Under the pieces are notes generated by a model, which was not told the origin of the DNA, did not search any database, and worked only from the letters and a program-made list of their open reading frames with translations. DNA of 64,000 bases from Thermoactinomyces mirandus (GTDB lineage Bacteria; Bacillota; Bacilli; Thermoactinomycetales; Thermoactinomycetaceae), in assembly GCF_013868055.1 (NCBI RefSeq), contig NZ_JACEOL010000043.1, forward strand, positions 1 to 64,000, in the 5' to 3' direction. The position numbers and the translations under genes were made by a program. Shown piece by piece: positions 7,977-17,784 of this stretch (positions within the stretch are counted from its first letter, which is position 1; each line of letters starts with the position of its first letter).

Positions 7977-9260
7977 ATGATCCGGATCGTGTCAAAAGAG
8001 GAACTGGATACACGTCGGAAGGTGGAGCGCGGCACAAAACAGCAATTGGAAACAGTACAGGAAATTATCCGCCTTGTAAAGCAGGAAGGCGATTCCGCAT
8101 TGCGCACCTTGACCAGCAAGTTTGACGGGGCTGACTTGCAGAACTTTGAAGTAAGCGGGAAAGAAATGGCAGCAGCCCAAACCCGGGTAGATCAGACGGT
8201 GATTCATGCCCTGACAAAGGCAGCGTCCCGCATTCGGCAGTTCCATGAACGCCAGCGGCAACAGTCCTGGTTTATCACGGAAGCAGATGGAACCATTCTC
8301 GGGCAAAAAGTGCTTCCCCTTGAAAGAGTCGGAGTTTATGTGCCGGGGGGAAAAGCGGCCTACCCTTCATCGGTATTAATGAATGTGATTCCGGCCAAGG
8401 TGGCTGGCGTCGAAGAAGTTATCATGGTTACGCCGCCTCTTCCGGGCGGGGATGTCTATGCCCCCACCCTTGCAGCAGCCCGAATTGCCGGGGTGGATCG
8501 GGTCTACAAAGTTGGCGGGGCACAAGCGATTGCCGCATTGGCTTATGGTACCGAGAGTATTCCCCGGGTGGACAAAATCGTCGGCCCTGGCAATATCTAT
8601 GTTGCTTTGGCCAAACAGGCGGTTTTTGGACAGGTGGATATTGACAGCATTGCCGGGCCGAGTGAAATTGTGGTGATTGCCGATGCATCGGCCGACCCGG
8701 TACATGTGGCGGCAGACCTTCTTTCCCAGGCAGAACATGATTCCCGGGCTTCGGCGGTTTGCATTACTCCTTCCCGGATCCTGGCCGGGCAGGTTGCCGA
8801 AGAAGTGGCGGTCCAGTGTGCCCGACTGCCGCGCCGCAAGATTGCGGAAGCTTCCCTTGAAAATTATGGAGCCATTTGTGTGGTCAAGGATCTGGACGAA
8901 GCGTTTTCGGTTGCCAATCGTCTGGCCCCTGAACATCTTGAACTGATGGTAAGTGATCCGTGGAAATGGCTGGCTGAAGTAAAACATGCGGGGGCCGTCT
9001 TTTTGGGTATGCACAGCCCTGAAGCGGTTGGTGATTACTGGGCGGGTCCCAATCATGTCTTGCCTACCAGCGGGACAGCACGCTTTTTTTCACCCCTTAA
9101 TATCGACCATTTTGTGAAAAAGACAAGCATTATTTTCTATAGTGAGGACGCACTTCAGCGGGATGGAGAAAACGTGATTGCCATGGCTGAGGCTGAAGGG
9201 CTGACTGCACATGCCGAATCGGTCCGGGTGCGTCTCAACAAAAAAAGGGCAGGTGAGTGA
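7977..9260 (+). CDS. hisD: Histidinol dehydrogenase
   Basis: This 427-residue zinc enzyme performs the last two steps of the pathway, oxidising histidinol to histidine with two NAD+. Conserved blocks include VPGGKAAYPSSVLMNVIPAKVAGV, GGAQAIAALAYGTE, VGPGNIYVALAKQ, LSQAEHDSRASAV, APEHLEL and GDYWAGPNHVLPTSG, which carry the zinc ligands and the catalytic His residues. It starts 12 bases after hisG with AGGAGGGAG. The hisB ribosome binding site lies within its last codons. Confidence 0.97.
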   Translation: MIRIVSKEELDTRRKVERGTKQQLETVQEIIRLVKQEGDSALRTLTSKFDGADLQNFEVSGKEMAAAQTRVDQTVIHALTKAASRIRQFHERQRQQSWFITEADGTILGQKVLPLERVGVYVPGGKAAYPSSVLMNVIPAKVAGVEEVIMVTPPLPGGDVYAPTLAAARIAGVDRVYKVGGAQAIAALAYGTESIPRVDKIVGPGNIYVALAKQAVFGQVDIDSIAGPSEIVVIADASADPVHVAADLLSQAEHDSRASAVCITPSRILAGQVAEEVAVQCARLPRRKIAEASLENYGAICVVKDLDEAFSVANRLAPEHLELMVSDPWKWLAEVKHAGAVFLGMHSPEAVGDYWAGPNHVLPTSGTARFFSPLNIDHFVKKTSIIFYSEDALQRDGENVIAMAEAEGLTAHAESVRVRLNKKRAGE

Positions 9261-9261
9261 T

Positions 9262-9861
9262 TTGTCAAAAACCGGCAATCGCGTGGGAAAAATAACCCGA
9301 AAAACGAGGGAAACGGAAATTTCCCTGGCTTTACAGGTTGATGGATTCGGGCAAACCAATTTGAAAACCGGGGTCCCTTTTCTGGAACATATGCTGGACT
9401 CGTTTGCAAAACACGGGAAGTTTGATCTGTTTGTAGAAGCAAAAGGAGATACGCATATTGATGACCATCATACGGTTGAAGATATCGCGATTTGCCTGGG
9501 CAAGGCACTAAGGGATGCTTTGGGGGACAAAAGGGGAATCCGCCGGTACGGGAATGCCTTTGTGCCGATGGATGAGACTCTGGGCCAGGTCATTGTGGAT
9601 CTTTCCAATCGTCCTCACCTGGAGTTCCGTGCCGAATTTCCCAGGGAAAAAGCGGGAAATTTTGATACCGAACTTGTTCATGAATTCTTTTGGAAACTTG
9701 CCTTGGAAGCAAGAATTACCCTGCATGTGATCCTCCATTACGGGCAAAACACCCACCACATGATTGAAGCCTGTTTCAAGGCACTGGGAAGGGCTCTGGA
9801 TGAAGCCGTTCAGGCAGATCCCCGTGTCCAGGGAATTCCCTCTTCGAAAGGAGTCTTGTAA
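9262..9861 (+). CDS. hisB: Imidazoleglycerol-phosphate dehydratase
   Basis: This 199-residue manganese enzyme dehydrates imidazole glycerol phosphate. The metal-site motifs LEHMLDSFAKHG, DDHHTVEDIAICLGKAL and GQNTHHMIEACFKALGRAL are intact. The start is taken as the TTG two bases after the hisD stop: AGGTGAG lies just upstream and this gives the usual 195-200-residue length. An in-frame ATG at 9211, deep within hisD, would add 17 unconserved residues. Monofunctional, as in other Bacillota (no fused histidinol phosphatase). Its stop overlaps the hisH start (TAATG). Confidence 0.95.
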   Translation: MSKTGNRVGKITRKTRETEISLALQVDGFGQTNLKTGVPFLEHMLDSFAKHGKFDLFVEAKGDTHIDDHHTVEDIAICLGKALRDALGDKRGIRRYGNAFVPMDETLGQVIVDLSNRPHLEFRAEFPREKAGNFDTELVHEFFWKLALEARITLHVILHYGQNTHHMIEACFKALGRALDEAVQADPRVQGIPSSKGVL

Positions 9862-10478
9862 TGATTGCCATCGTAGATTATGGAATGGGTAATTTGCACA
9901 GCGTATCCAAAGCACTGGAAAAAATGAATCATGAAATTGCCGTTACTTCCGATCCTGAAACGCTCATTCAGGCAGATGCCATTATCTTGCCGGGGGTGGG
10001 CGCGTTTGGAGATGCGATGTATGAATTGGGGAAGCGGGATCTCGTAACCATATTGAAAGAAGCGGCGCGTTCAGACAAGCCCATTCTGGGGATTTGTCTG
10101 GGGATGCAATTGTTGTTTACGAGCAGTGATGAACATGGATATCATCAGGGATTAAATTTATTGCCGGGACACGTTGTCCGGTTTGAAGGAGATTACAATA
10201 TTCCGCATATGGGATGGAACTGGCTTTCATTCAAACACCCGCATCCGTTTTTTCGGGGTCTGGAAGAAGGGCATGTCTATTTTGTCCATTCACATCATGT
10301 GCTGGCTGACAATCAGGAAGATGTGATCGCCACAACTGATTATTATCAGCCTGTGGCGGCCATTGTGGCACGCCGGAATATCTGTGGAATGCAGTTTCAT
10401 CCTGAGAAAAGCGGAAAACTGGGTCTTCAGTTGCTGGAACGTTTTGCCCGGTTGAGTGAAAAGGCGGGAGCATTATGA
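9861..10478 (+). CDS. hisH: Imidazole glycerol phosphate synthase, glutaminase subunit
   Basis: This 205-residue class I glutamine amidotransferase supplies ammonia to HisF. It has the nucleophile Cys in GICLGMQLLF, and the His-Glu of the triad in GMQFHPEKSGKLGLQLL. DYGMGNLHSVSKAL and PHMGWN are HisH-specific. Translationally coupled on both sides (one-base overlap with hisB, four-base ATGA overlap with hisA). Confidence 0.96.
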   Translation: MIAIVDYGMGNLHSVSKALEKMNHEIAVTSDPETLIQADAIILPGVGAFGDAMYELGKRDLVTILKEAARSDKPILGICLGMQLLFTSSDEHGYHQGLNLLPGHVVRFEGDYNIPHMGWNWLSFKHPHPFFRGLEEGHVYFVHSHHVLADNQEDVIATTDYYQPVAAIVARRNICGMQFHPEKSGKLGLQLLERFARLSEKAGAL

Positions 10479-11215
10479 GTTTTATTATTTATCCGGCAAT
10501 TGACGTAAGAGGCGGCAAGTGTGTACGTCTGAAACAGGGGGATTATGGGAAGGAAACCGTTTATAGCGAAGATCCCTTGCAAGTGGTGCAAGAGTTTGTC
10601 ATCCAGGGAGCCGAGTGGATTCATATTGTTGATCTGGATGCGGCACGTTCAGGTGGAATGGAAAATTTTCCCCTGATCCGGAAGATGGCCGAGACGGCTT
10701 CCGTTCCCGTTCAGGTCGGGGGAGGCGTTCGCAACATGGATCGGTTGGAGCGGCTGCTTCATGTTGGCGTGCGCAGGGTGGTCATCGGTTCAGCCGCGAT
10801 TGATGATCCCGGTTTTGTAAAGGAGGCGCTGGCCAGATATCCCGGGCAGGTCGCGATTGGCCTGGATGGACGCGACGGATGGGTAGCGACCCATGGCTGG
10901 CTGAAAACCTCAAAGGTAAAAGTGACCGAGCTGGCACAAAGAATGAGTGAATGGGGTGCGGAAATTTTTATTTTTACAGATATCAGCCGGGATGGAATGC
11001 TAACGGGCCCCAATATTGATGAAGTGCGCAAACTGGCGCAAGCATGCGGAAAGACGGTCATTGCTTCTGGCGGTGTCCATACAGAAAAAGATTTGAAGAT
11101 TTTGGCCGGTTATCAGCATGAAGGCATTCAGGGGGCCATTGTTGGCAAAGCGATCTATGCGGGAACCGTTCATCTCCCATCAGCCATAAAAGTTACAAAG
11201 GAGGCCGGTCGATGA
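10475..11215 (+). CDS. hisA: Phosphoribosylformimino-5-aminoimidazole carboxamide ribotide isomerase
   Basis: This 246-residue TIM-barrel isomerase converts ProFAR to PRFAR. It shows the two-fold repeat of the family: [18 protein letters not shown] with VDLDAARSG and GGGVR in the first half, and [15 protein letters not shown] with [11 protein letters not shown] and ASGGV in the second. The catalytic Asp residues (in AIDVRGG and TDISRDG) are present. It overlaps hisH and hisF by four bases each. Confidence 0.97.
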   Translation: MSFIIYPAIDVRGGKCVRLKQGDYGKETVYSEDPLQVVQEFVIQGAEWIHIVDLDAARSGGMENFPLIRKMAETASVPVQVGGGVRNMDRLERLLHVGVRRVVIGSAAIDDPGFVKEALARYPGQVAIGLDGRDGWVATHGWLKTSKVKVTELAQRMSEWGAEIFIFTDISRDGMLTGPNIDEVRKLAQACGKTVIASGGVHTEKDLKILAGYQHEGIQGAIVGKAIYAGTVHLPSAIKVTKEAGR

Positions 11216-11970
11216 TTACAAAGCGCATTATACCATGTCTGGATGTCAAGGATGGCCGGGTTGTAAAAGGTGTTTCTTTCGTTGATTTGCGTGATGCGGG
11301 AGATCCGGTTGAACTGGCTGCCCTTTATGACCGTGAGCAGGCAGATGAACTTGTTTTTCTGGATATCTCAGCTTCCCATGAAGGGCGTAAAACAATGCGC
11401 GACATGGTGATACGGGCAGCCGAGCAATTAACCATTCCCTTTACGGTTGGCGGAGGAATCGGCACAGTCGATGATATGTTTTCCATTTTGTGGGCCGGGG
11501 CAGACAAGGTATCCATCAATACATCAGCCGTTTTAACTCCCGGTCTGATTGAAGAGGGGGCAAAACGTTTTGGCAGCCAGTGCATTGTTGTTGCCATTGA
11601 TGCCAAATATGATCCCGAAGAAAAAGATTGGTTGGTTTATACACATGGTGGCCGGAAAAGAACGGAAAAACGGGTTCTGGATTGGGCGAAGGAAGCGGTG
11701 GACAGGGGGGCTGGTGAAATCCTGTTGACCAGTATGGATCAGGACGGCCGCAAAAATGGATATGATCTCCCCCTGACCAGGCTTATTTCCCGGGAAATTA
11801 ATGTGCCTGTCATTGCTTCCGGGGGAGCAGGAACCGAAGCCCACTTTGTGGATGTTTTTTTGCAAACAGAGGCTGCCGCCGCTTTGGCAGCATCCATTTT
11901 CCATTATCAGGAGGTATCAATTAAGCAGGTCAAGGCAGCGCTAGAAAAAAATGGGGTGAATGTACGTTGA
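11212..11970 (+). CDS. hisF: Imidazole glycerol phosphate synthase, cyclase subunit
   Basis: This 252-residue TIM-barrel partner of HisH produces imidazole glycerol phosphate and AICAR. Diagnostic segments are [72 protein letters not shown] and [11 protein letters not shown]. The two catalytic Asp residues (in CLDVKDG and SMDQDG) are present. ATGA overlap with hisA; the last codons overlap the TTG start of hisI. Confidence 0.97.
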   Translation: MITKRIIPCLDVKDGRVVKGVSFVDLRDAGDPVELAALYDREQADELVFLDISASHEGRKTMRDMVIRAAEQLTIPFTVGGGIGTVDDMFSILWAGADKVSINTSAVLTPGLIEEGAKRFGSQCIVVAIDAKYDPEEKDWLVYTHGGRKRTEKRVLDWAKEAVDRGAGEILLTSMDQDGRKNGYDLPLTRLISREINVPVIASGGAGTEAHFVDVFLQTEAAAALAASIFHYQEVSIKQVKAALEKNGVNVR

Positions 11971-12587
11971 TCAATCCGGATTTGGCAAAGTTTGATGAAG
12001 AAGGACTTGTTCCGGCGATTATGCAGGATGCAGTCAGCAAACAGGTTTTGACCCTTGCCTATATGAACCGGGAAGCATTGGATCTGACAATCAAAACGGG
12101 AGAAGTCTGGTTCTACAGTCGTTCCCGCCAGCAGCTCTGGCATAAAGGGGAAACATCAGGAAACGTTCAGAAGGTGGTTTCCATCGCTTTTGATTGTGAC
12201 CGGGATGCGGTCTTGCTGCAGGTTATTCCCCAAGGCCCTGCCTGCCACCGGGAAACGTATTCATGCTTTCAGGACGGAAACGGAACAGATACAGGGAATC
12301 CGTTTCATATACTGAATGAATTGGAGTCCGTCATTGCCAAAAAAGAGGCAGAACGCCCGGAGGGTTCCTATACCACGTATTTGTTTGAAAAAGGATTGGA
12401 CAAAATCCTGAAAAAAGTGGGTGAAGAAACCGCAGAAGTGATCATTGCTGCCAAAAACCGAAGCAAGAGTGAGCTTCAATACGAAACAGCTGATCTGCTT
12501 TATCATCTCTTCGTATTGCTGCGGGAACAAAAACTGCCGTTTCGTGATGTATTGAAAGAGCTTGAAGGGCGTCGCCGCCAAAAATAA
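11967..12587 (+). CDS. hisI: Bifunctional phosphoribosyl-AMP cyclohydrolase / phosphoribosyl-ATP pyrophosphatase
   Basis: This 206-residue fusion catalyses steps 2 and 3 of histidine synthesis. Residues 1-110 or so form the HisI cyclohydrolase with zinc/magnesium motifs ([47 protein letters not shown]). The C-terminal part is the all-alpha HisE pyrophosphatase ([30 protein letters not shown]). The start is a TTG overlapping the hisF stop (TTGA). Last gene of the operon, followed by a long hairpin. Confidence 0.96.
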   Translation: MINPDLAKFDEEGLVPAIMQDAVSKQVLTLAYMNREALDLTIKTGEVWFYSRSRQQLWHKGETSGNVQKVVSIAFDCDRDAVLLQVIPQGPACHRETYSCFQDGNGTDTGNPFHILNELESVIAKKEAERPEGSYTTYLFEKGLDKILKKVGEETAEVIIAAKNRSKSELQYETADLLYHLFVLLREQKLPFRDVLKELEGRRRQK

Positions 12588-12620
12588 AAGACTGCCGATC
12601 ACGGAGGAAGGAAACAATAA

Positions 12621-12664
12621 ACAAAGCCTATGGTGTTCTGAAATCAGAAACTTATAGGCTTTGT
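12621..12664. terminator. Long hairpin between hisI and convergent ldh
   Basis: ACAAAGCCTAT pairs perfectly with ATAGGCTTTGT (11 bp), with a further short stem inside the loop. There is no good T-run, so it is a weaker terminator candidate; it could serve both converging genes. Confidence 0.5.
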
Positions 12665-12702
12665 CCGGTCTTTGCCGTAAATGCGGTTTTGATTGCTGAT
12701 TT

Positions 12703-14467
<1,765 letters not shown>

Positions 14468-16141
14468 ATGAAGAAATCACATGCAGGAATCAAGCAAAAA
14501 AGTAAAAAGATCGTCCGTCTGCGCATGGATGCCGGTTTTTATTTTGAACGTGCTGTTCAATACCTTGACCGGCATCGTTACGACAAAGCCGTTAAATATT
14601 TTCGTCTGGCAACTGAAAAAGAACCGGACAATCCCGTCAACCATTGCAATTTGGCTGGTATTCTTTCAGAATTGGGACGTTTCGAAGAGTCGAACGAAGT
14701 ATTGAGAAAAGTGCTGGATGAAGTAGATCCTGAATTGTATGAATGCTTGTTTTATATGGCGAATAACGCAGCCAATATGGGGGATCTGGAACAGGCAGAA
14801 GATCATCTCTTGGCATATCTCAGTTTTGATCCGCATGGGGATTTTGTTGAAGAAGCAGAAGAAATGTTATACATGATCGCGCAGGAATTGGGGCGTCCTC
14901 CCAAGGAGTGGGTGCCAGCCAATCTGCCCGATTTTATACAGGCCCATGAACGGGCACGCAATTTCCTGGAAGAGGGGCGTTTTTTACAGGCGATTGAATT
15001 GCTTGAAGAGATTTCAGAAACGCATCCTGAGTTCCTGGCAGCCCGTAATAACCTTGCCTTGGCTTATTATTACACCGGGAAACTGGAACAGGCTATGCGG
15101 CTGATTGGCCAGGTGCTGGAAATTGATCCAAACAACCTCCACGCCTTATGCAATCTGGCCGTCCTGTCGCAACATATGGGAGAAAAAGAAAAAAGCCGGC
15201 AAATCATCGACATGCTCAAAAAGCTGGTTCCTTTTCATCAGGAGCATACTTATAAATTGGCAACAACCCTTGGGATTTTGGGGGAACATGAAGTTGCCTA
15301 TGAATTGTTCTCCCGTCTTCTGAAAACAGGCGGGATTCAGGAGACTGCCCTTTATCATTACACAGCAGTATCCGCCTGGAACAGCGGCCGGTATGACAAG
15401 GCTCGCCTCTACTGGAGAAAAGCCATGAAAATGGAAAGCAAAGCTGGTGTTGCAGCTTTTTATTATCAGCATATGGATCAATGGTTGGAACTGGATCATC
15501 CGCCAACGATCAATTACCATTATCAGCTTCCGTTTGAAGAACAGTTAAACCGTTTTGACCTGTTCAATCCGAGTGAAGATATCATTAAACAGTTGCAAAG
15601 CAACCTGCTGCTTCGTTCTACTTTTTTCTGGGCACTCAGCCGGGGAGATTACCAGACGAAAAAGCAGGTGTTAAAGTTTCTCATCTGGATTGCTGATGAT
15701 GAAGTAAAGCAGTTGCTCGAACAGTTTGTTTCCCAACCGGAAGAAGACAAGGAACTGAAAGAACTGGCAAAAATTATCCTGCAGGCATTAAGTGAGCGGG
15801 GGGCTGAGGGATCGGAGAAACCTGCCAGCCCATCCATTATTGAAGTGAACAGAAAATGGGAGAAAGTCCTGGAATGCTGTCTTGAACACGTGAAGACCTC
15901 AATGGCCCATCTCCATAAGGAGATTGAACGACTGTGGTTCGAATGGGCCGCCCGAAACAGCGATTTTTCGATGATTCGAAAAATCGAGGGATGGGCAGCG
16001 GCGCTGGAGTACCTGACAGCCAAGTATCACGGTGTTACGGTTACACAGCGTGAACTGGCTGAAAAGTATCAGGTTTCCATGTCAACGGTATCCCGGTTGG
16101 CCAGGCAGCTGGATACGATTGCCAAAGAATGTTTTTCCTAG
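14468..16141 (+). CDS. TPR-repeat protein with C-terminal helix-turn-helix (YvcD-like position)
   Basis: The product is 557 residues. The first two thirds consist of tetratricopeptide repeats, for example YFERAVQYLDRHRYDKAVKYFRLATEKEPDNP, then LLEEISETHPEFLAARNNLALAYYYTGKLEQAMRLIGQVLEIDPNN, typical of protein-protein interaction scaffolds. The C-terminus ends with TQRELAEKYQVSMSTVSRLARQLDTIAKEC, a helix-turn-helix signature, so DNA binding is possible. The ATG with GGAGGGG upstream is used; a TTG 22 codons earlier is in frame. In Bacillus subtilis a TPR protein, YvcD, lies next to the his operon and the trxB-rapZ cluster, and this gene keeps that neighbourhood. The function is unknown. Confidence 0.75.
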   Translation: MKKSHAGIKQKSKKIVRLRMDAGFYFERAVQYLDRHRYDKAVKYFRLATEKEPDNPVNHCNLAGILSELGRFEESNEVLRKVLDEVDPELYECLFYMANNAANMGDLEQAEDHLLAYLSFDPHGDFVEEAEEMLYMIAQELGRPPKEWVPANLPDFIQAHERARNFLEEGRFLQAIELLEEISETHPEFLAARNNLALAYYYTGKLEQAMRLIGQVLEIDPNNLHALCNLAVLSQHMGEKEKSRQIIDMLKKLVPFHQEHTYKLATTLGILGEHEVAYELFSRLLKTGGIQETALYHYTAVSAWNSGRYDKARLYWRKAMKMESKAGVAAFYYQHMDQWLELDHPPTINYHYQLPFEEQLNRFDLFNPSEDIIKQLQSNLLLRSTFFWALSRGDYQTKKQVLKFLIWIADDEVKQLLEQFVSQPEEDKELKELAKIILQALSERGAEGSEKPASPSIIEVNRKWEKVLECCLEHVKTSMAHLHKEIERLWFEWAARNSDFSMIRKIEGWAAALEYLTAKYHGVTVTQRELAEKYQVSMSTVSRLARQLDTIAKECFS

Positions 16142-16335
16142 ATGACGCTCGTTTAATTTACCTGAGTTAAGAAAGTCAGCATGGTCCGTCTGTTGAAGTA
16201 GTCCCAAGTTGGAAAGGTGAAGCCCCTGGCAGTGTCAATTGGGAATCAGAATTATCATTTAATCACCCGTTTGTCAGCCAAGCCATGTTGGAGAGGAATG
16301 CGCTTGTATTACATGTGGTCTCGATTAGTGCAATT

Positions 16336-16378
16336 AAAAGAGTTTTGGGCATATTTTCCCAAAACTCTTTTCTCTTGT
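16336..16378 (+). terminator. Very strong intrinsic terminator
   Basis: AAAAGAGTTTTGGG pairs with CCCAAAACTCTTTT over 14 bp without mismatch, with an 8-base loop and T-rich tail. It lies 195 bases after the TPR gene. Confidence 0.8.
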
Positions 16379-16854
16379 AATTGTAAGTTTTGTATTGAGG
16401 TGATTAAGTTGAAGAAAACATTTTATGTAGAACATATTGGATTGGGGTTAGTGATGCACTGTTTGTTCAAAATATGGTGACTTTTGGGGTAGAACATCAA
16501 CGTTTGTGAAAATTAATTTCATATTCAGTTCTTTTGTGTATTTTGCGATGGGGTCATTTTCTTTAATTAAGTTTTCTGGTAAGGAGGTTTTATTCTCCAA
16601 TTTACGCATTTATCTTATATCCCTTTTATGTGGATTCTTGGAGTACTTTTTGAAACTGCATGGTTATCATTTTTTTACCTTTGCTACTCATCTGGCTTGG
16701 CAATAAAGCGGGAAATTTGTTTCTCAAATCAATGGGTTTGTGAAAGGTATAGATAGAGCTCATATTCGCATTGCATAAAATTGATCTTACATTCGAATAT
16801 TTTACACTCTAATTGGTATCAACATAACCAAAAAATCTTTTTACGATATAGCTT

Positions 16855-16876
16855 CCTCCATCACGGAGGTTTTTCT
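16855..16876 (+). terminator. Short terminator-like hairpin
   Basis: CCTCC / GGAGG with a 5-base loop followed by TTTTTCT. The flanks carry TTTTACACT (16800-16808) and AGTGTAAAA (16881-16889) as an outer inverted repeat. Confidence 0.5.
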
Positions 16877-17182
16877 AAAAAGTGTAAAATGGCTATGTTA
16901 GATTTTTAACACATACGGAGTTACGGCCTTTTTTAACTTCTGCAGTTAGAGAAACGGGCCAAAATCATTGTCACATGTTTAAATTGCCGGAATAAGAGGA
17001 GTTAGTAAACAGCAATTCACTATTGTTCTCAGGTTCTTCTGTGATCAGCCATTGCGGCGGAACCTGCGCTTTCTCCGGTGACGAAATATCCGCATTTGAC
17101 AAGATTCGATGGTTCGTCAAAAAAAAGTTTTAACCGCGTCCGGTTATCTTGTATGATGGACAATGGGGAAGGTGGTGGTGCT

Positions 17183-17500
17183 ATGTCCAAAAGGGAATTG
17201 AACAATGGTCCCTTGATCCGGGATGAAAAAGAGACCGTGTCAAAAATGATTGCATTGTACTGCCACAAAAAGCATCATCAGGATGATTTGTGTGAAGAAT
17301 GTGCAGACTTGAAGAATTATTGCCTTGAGCGGCTTTCCTATTGCCGCTTTGGTGAGCAGAAAAGCGCCTGTTCCAACTGCTCTGTCCACTGTTACCAGCC
17401 CAAATACCGCGAGAAGATCAAACGGGTGATGAGGTATTCGGGAATGTGGATGCTGCTGTACCATCCAGTCTATTCAGTCAAACATTTGCTAAAAAGATAG
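17183..17500 (+). CDS. Nitrous oxide-stimulated promoter family protein (YgbA-like)
   Basis: This 105-residue, cysteine-rich protein has KETVSKMIALYCHKKH, LCEECADLKNYCLERLSYCRFGEQKSACSNCSVHCYQPKYREKIKRVMRYSGMWML..HP. The spacing CxxC...C...C...CxxCxxHCY is that of the YgbA_NO family, which in Proteobacteria is nitric-oxide-induced. The paired cysteines suggest a metal or Fe-S site (inference). The ATG after GGTGGTGG is chosen; an in-frame ATG ten codons earlier has no ribosome binding site. It stands alone. Confidence 0.8.
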   Translation: MSKRELNNGPLIRDEKETVSKMIALYCHKKHHQDDLCEECADLKNYCLERLSYCRFGEQKSACSNCSVHCYQPKYREKIKRVMRYSGMWMLLYHPVYSVKHLLKR

Positions 17501-17606
17501 TTCCGGATTTGATCGGGTATGCAAAAAGACGGTCTCTTGTGTATAATGAATATTGTTGCGTCGGGATAAACACAATCCCATCGGCAAAATTAATAGGAAA
17601 TTATCT

Positions 17607-17745
17607 GTCAAAAGGGAGTAGCGTTGAAATCATCCGTGATTTCAAAATAAAGTCGTCATTACATGGGTTACCCATCGGCTTTATTGGCATTGTTTGCTTA
17701 GCGAGACTTTTGCCTGAAGGGCAAATGTCTCGCTTTGTATTTTTA
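17607..17745 (+). promoter_or_regulatory. yybP-ykoY manganese riboswitch with terminator
   Basis: The aptamer landmarks are all present in order: AAAGGGAGTAGCG, a variable stem (GAAATCA/TGATTTC), AGTCGTCATTACATGGG, then CATCGGCTTTATTGGCATTGTTT. They are followed by the expression platform GCGAGACTTTTGCC / GGGCAAATGTCTCGC (17701-17735) and a T-rich tail ending in TTTTT. The yybP-ykoY class binds Mn2+ and usually turns on Mn2+ exporters and P-type ATPases. It lies 40 bases before a P-type ATPase, the expected target. Confidence 0.93.
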
Positions 17746-17784
17746 GGTTAAAAAGGAACAAAACTATGTGCGAAAGGAGAAACA

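Larger units (their letters stand above)
16142..17182. other. About 1 kb AT-rich gap with two terminators and no convincing gene
   Basis: Open frames exist (16217-16480; 16506-16706, a 66-codon hydrophobic frame starting GTG without a ribosome binding site), but none has convincing signals. Two good terminator hairpins inside the gap (16336-16378 and 16855-16876) suggest one or two short transcripts, either the TPR-gene tail or small RNAs. Confidence 0.45.

Noticed and set aside
16506-16706. A 66-codon hydrophobic frame in the gene-poor gap
   Set aside because: GTG start without a ribosome binding site, Phe/Leu-rich as expected from random AT-rich DNA, and no neighbours that would give it a role.
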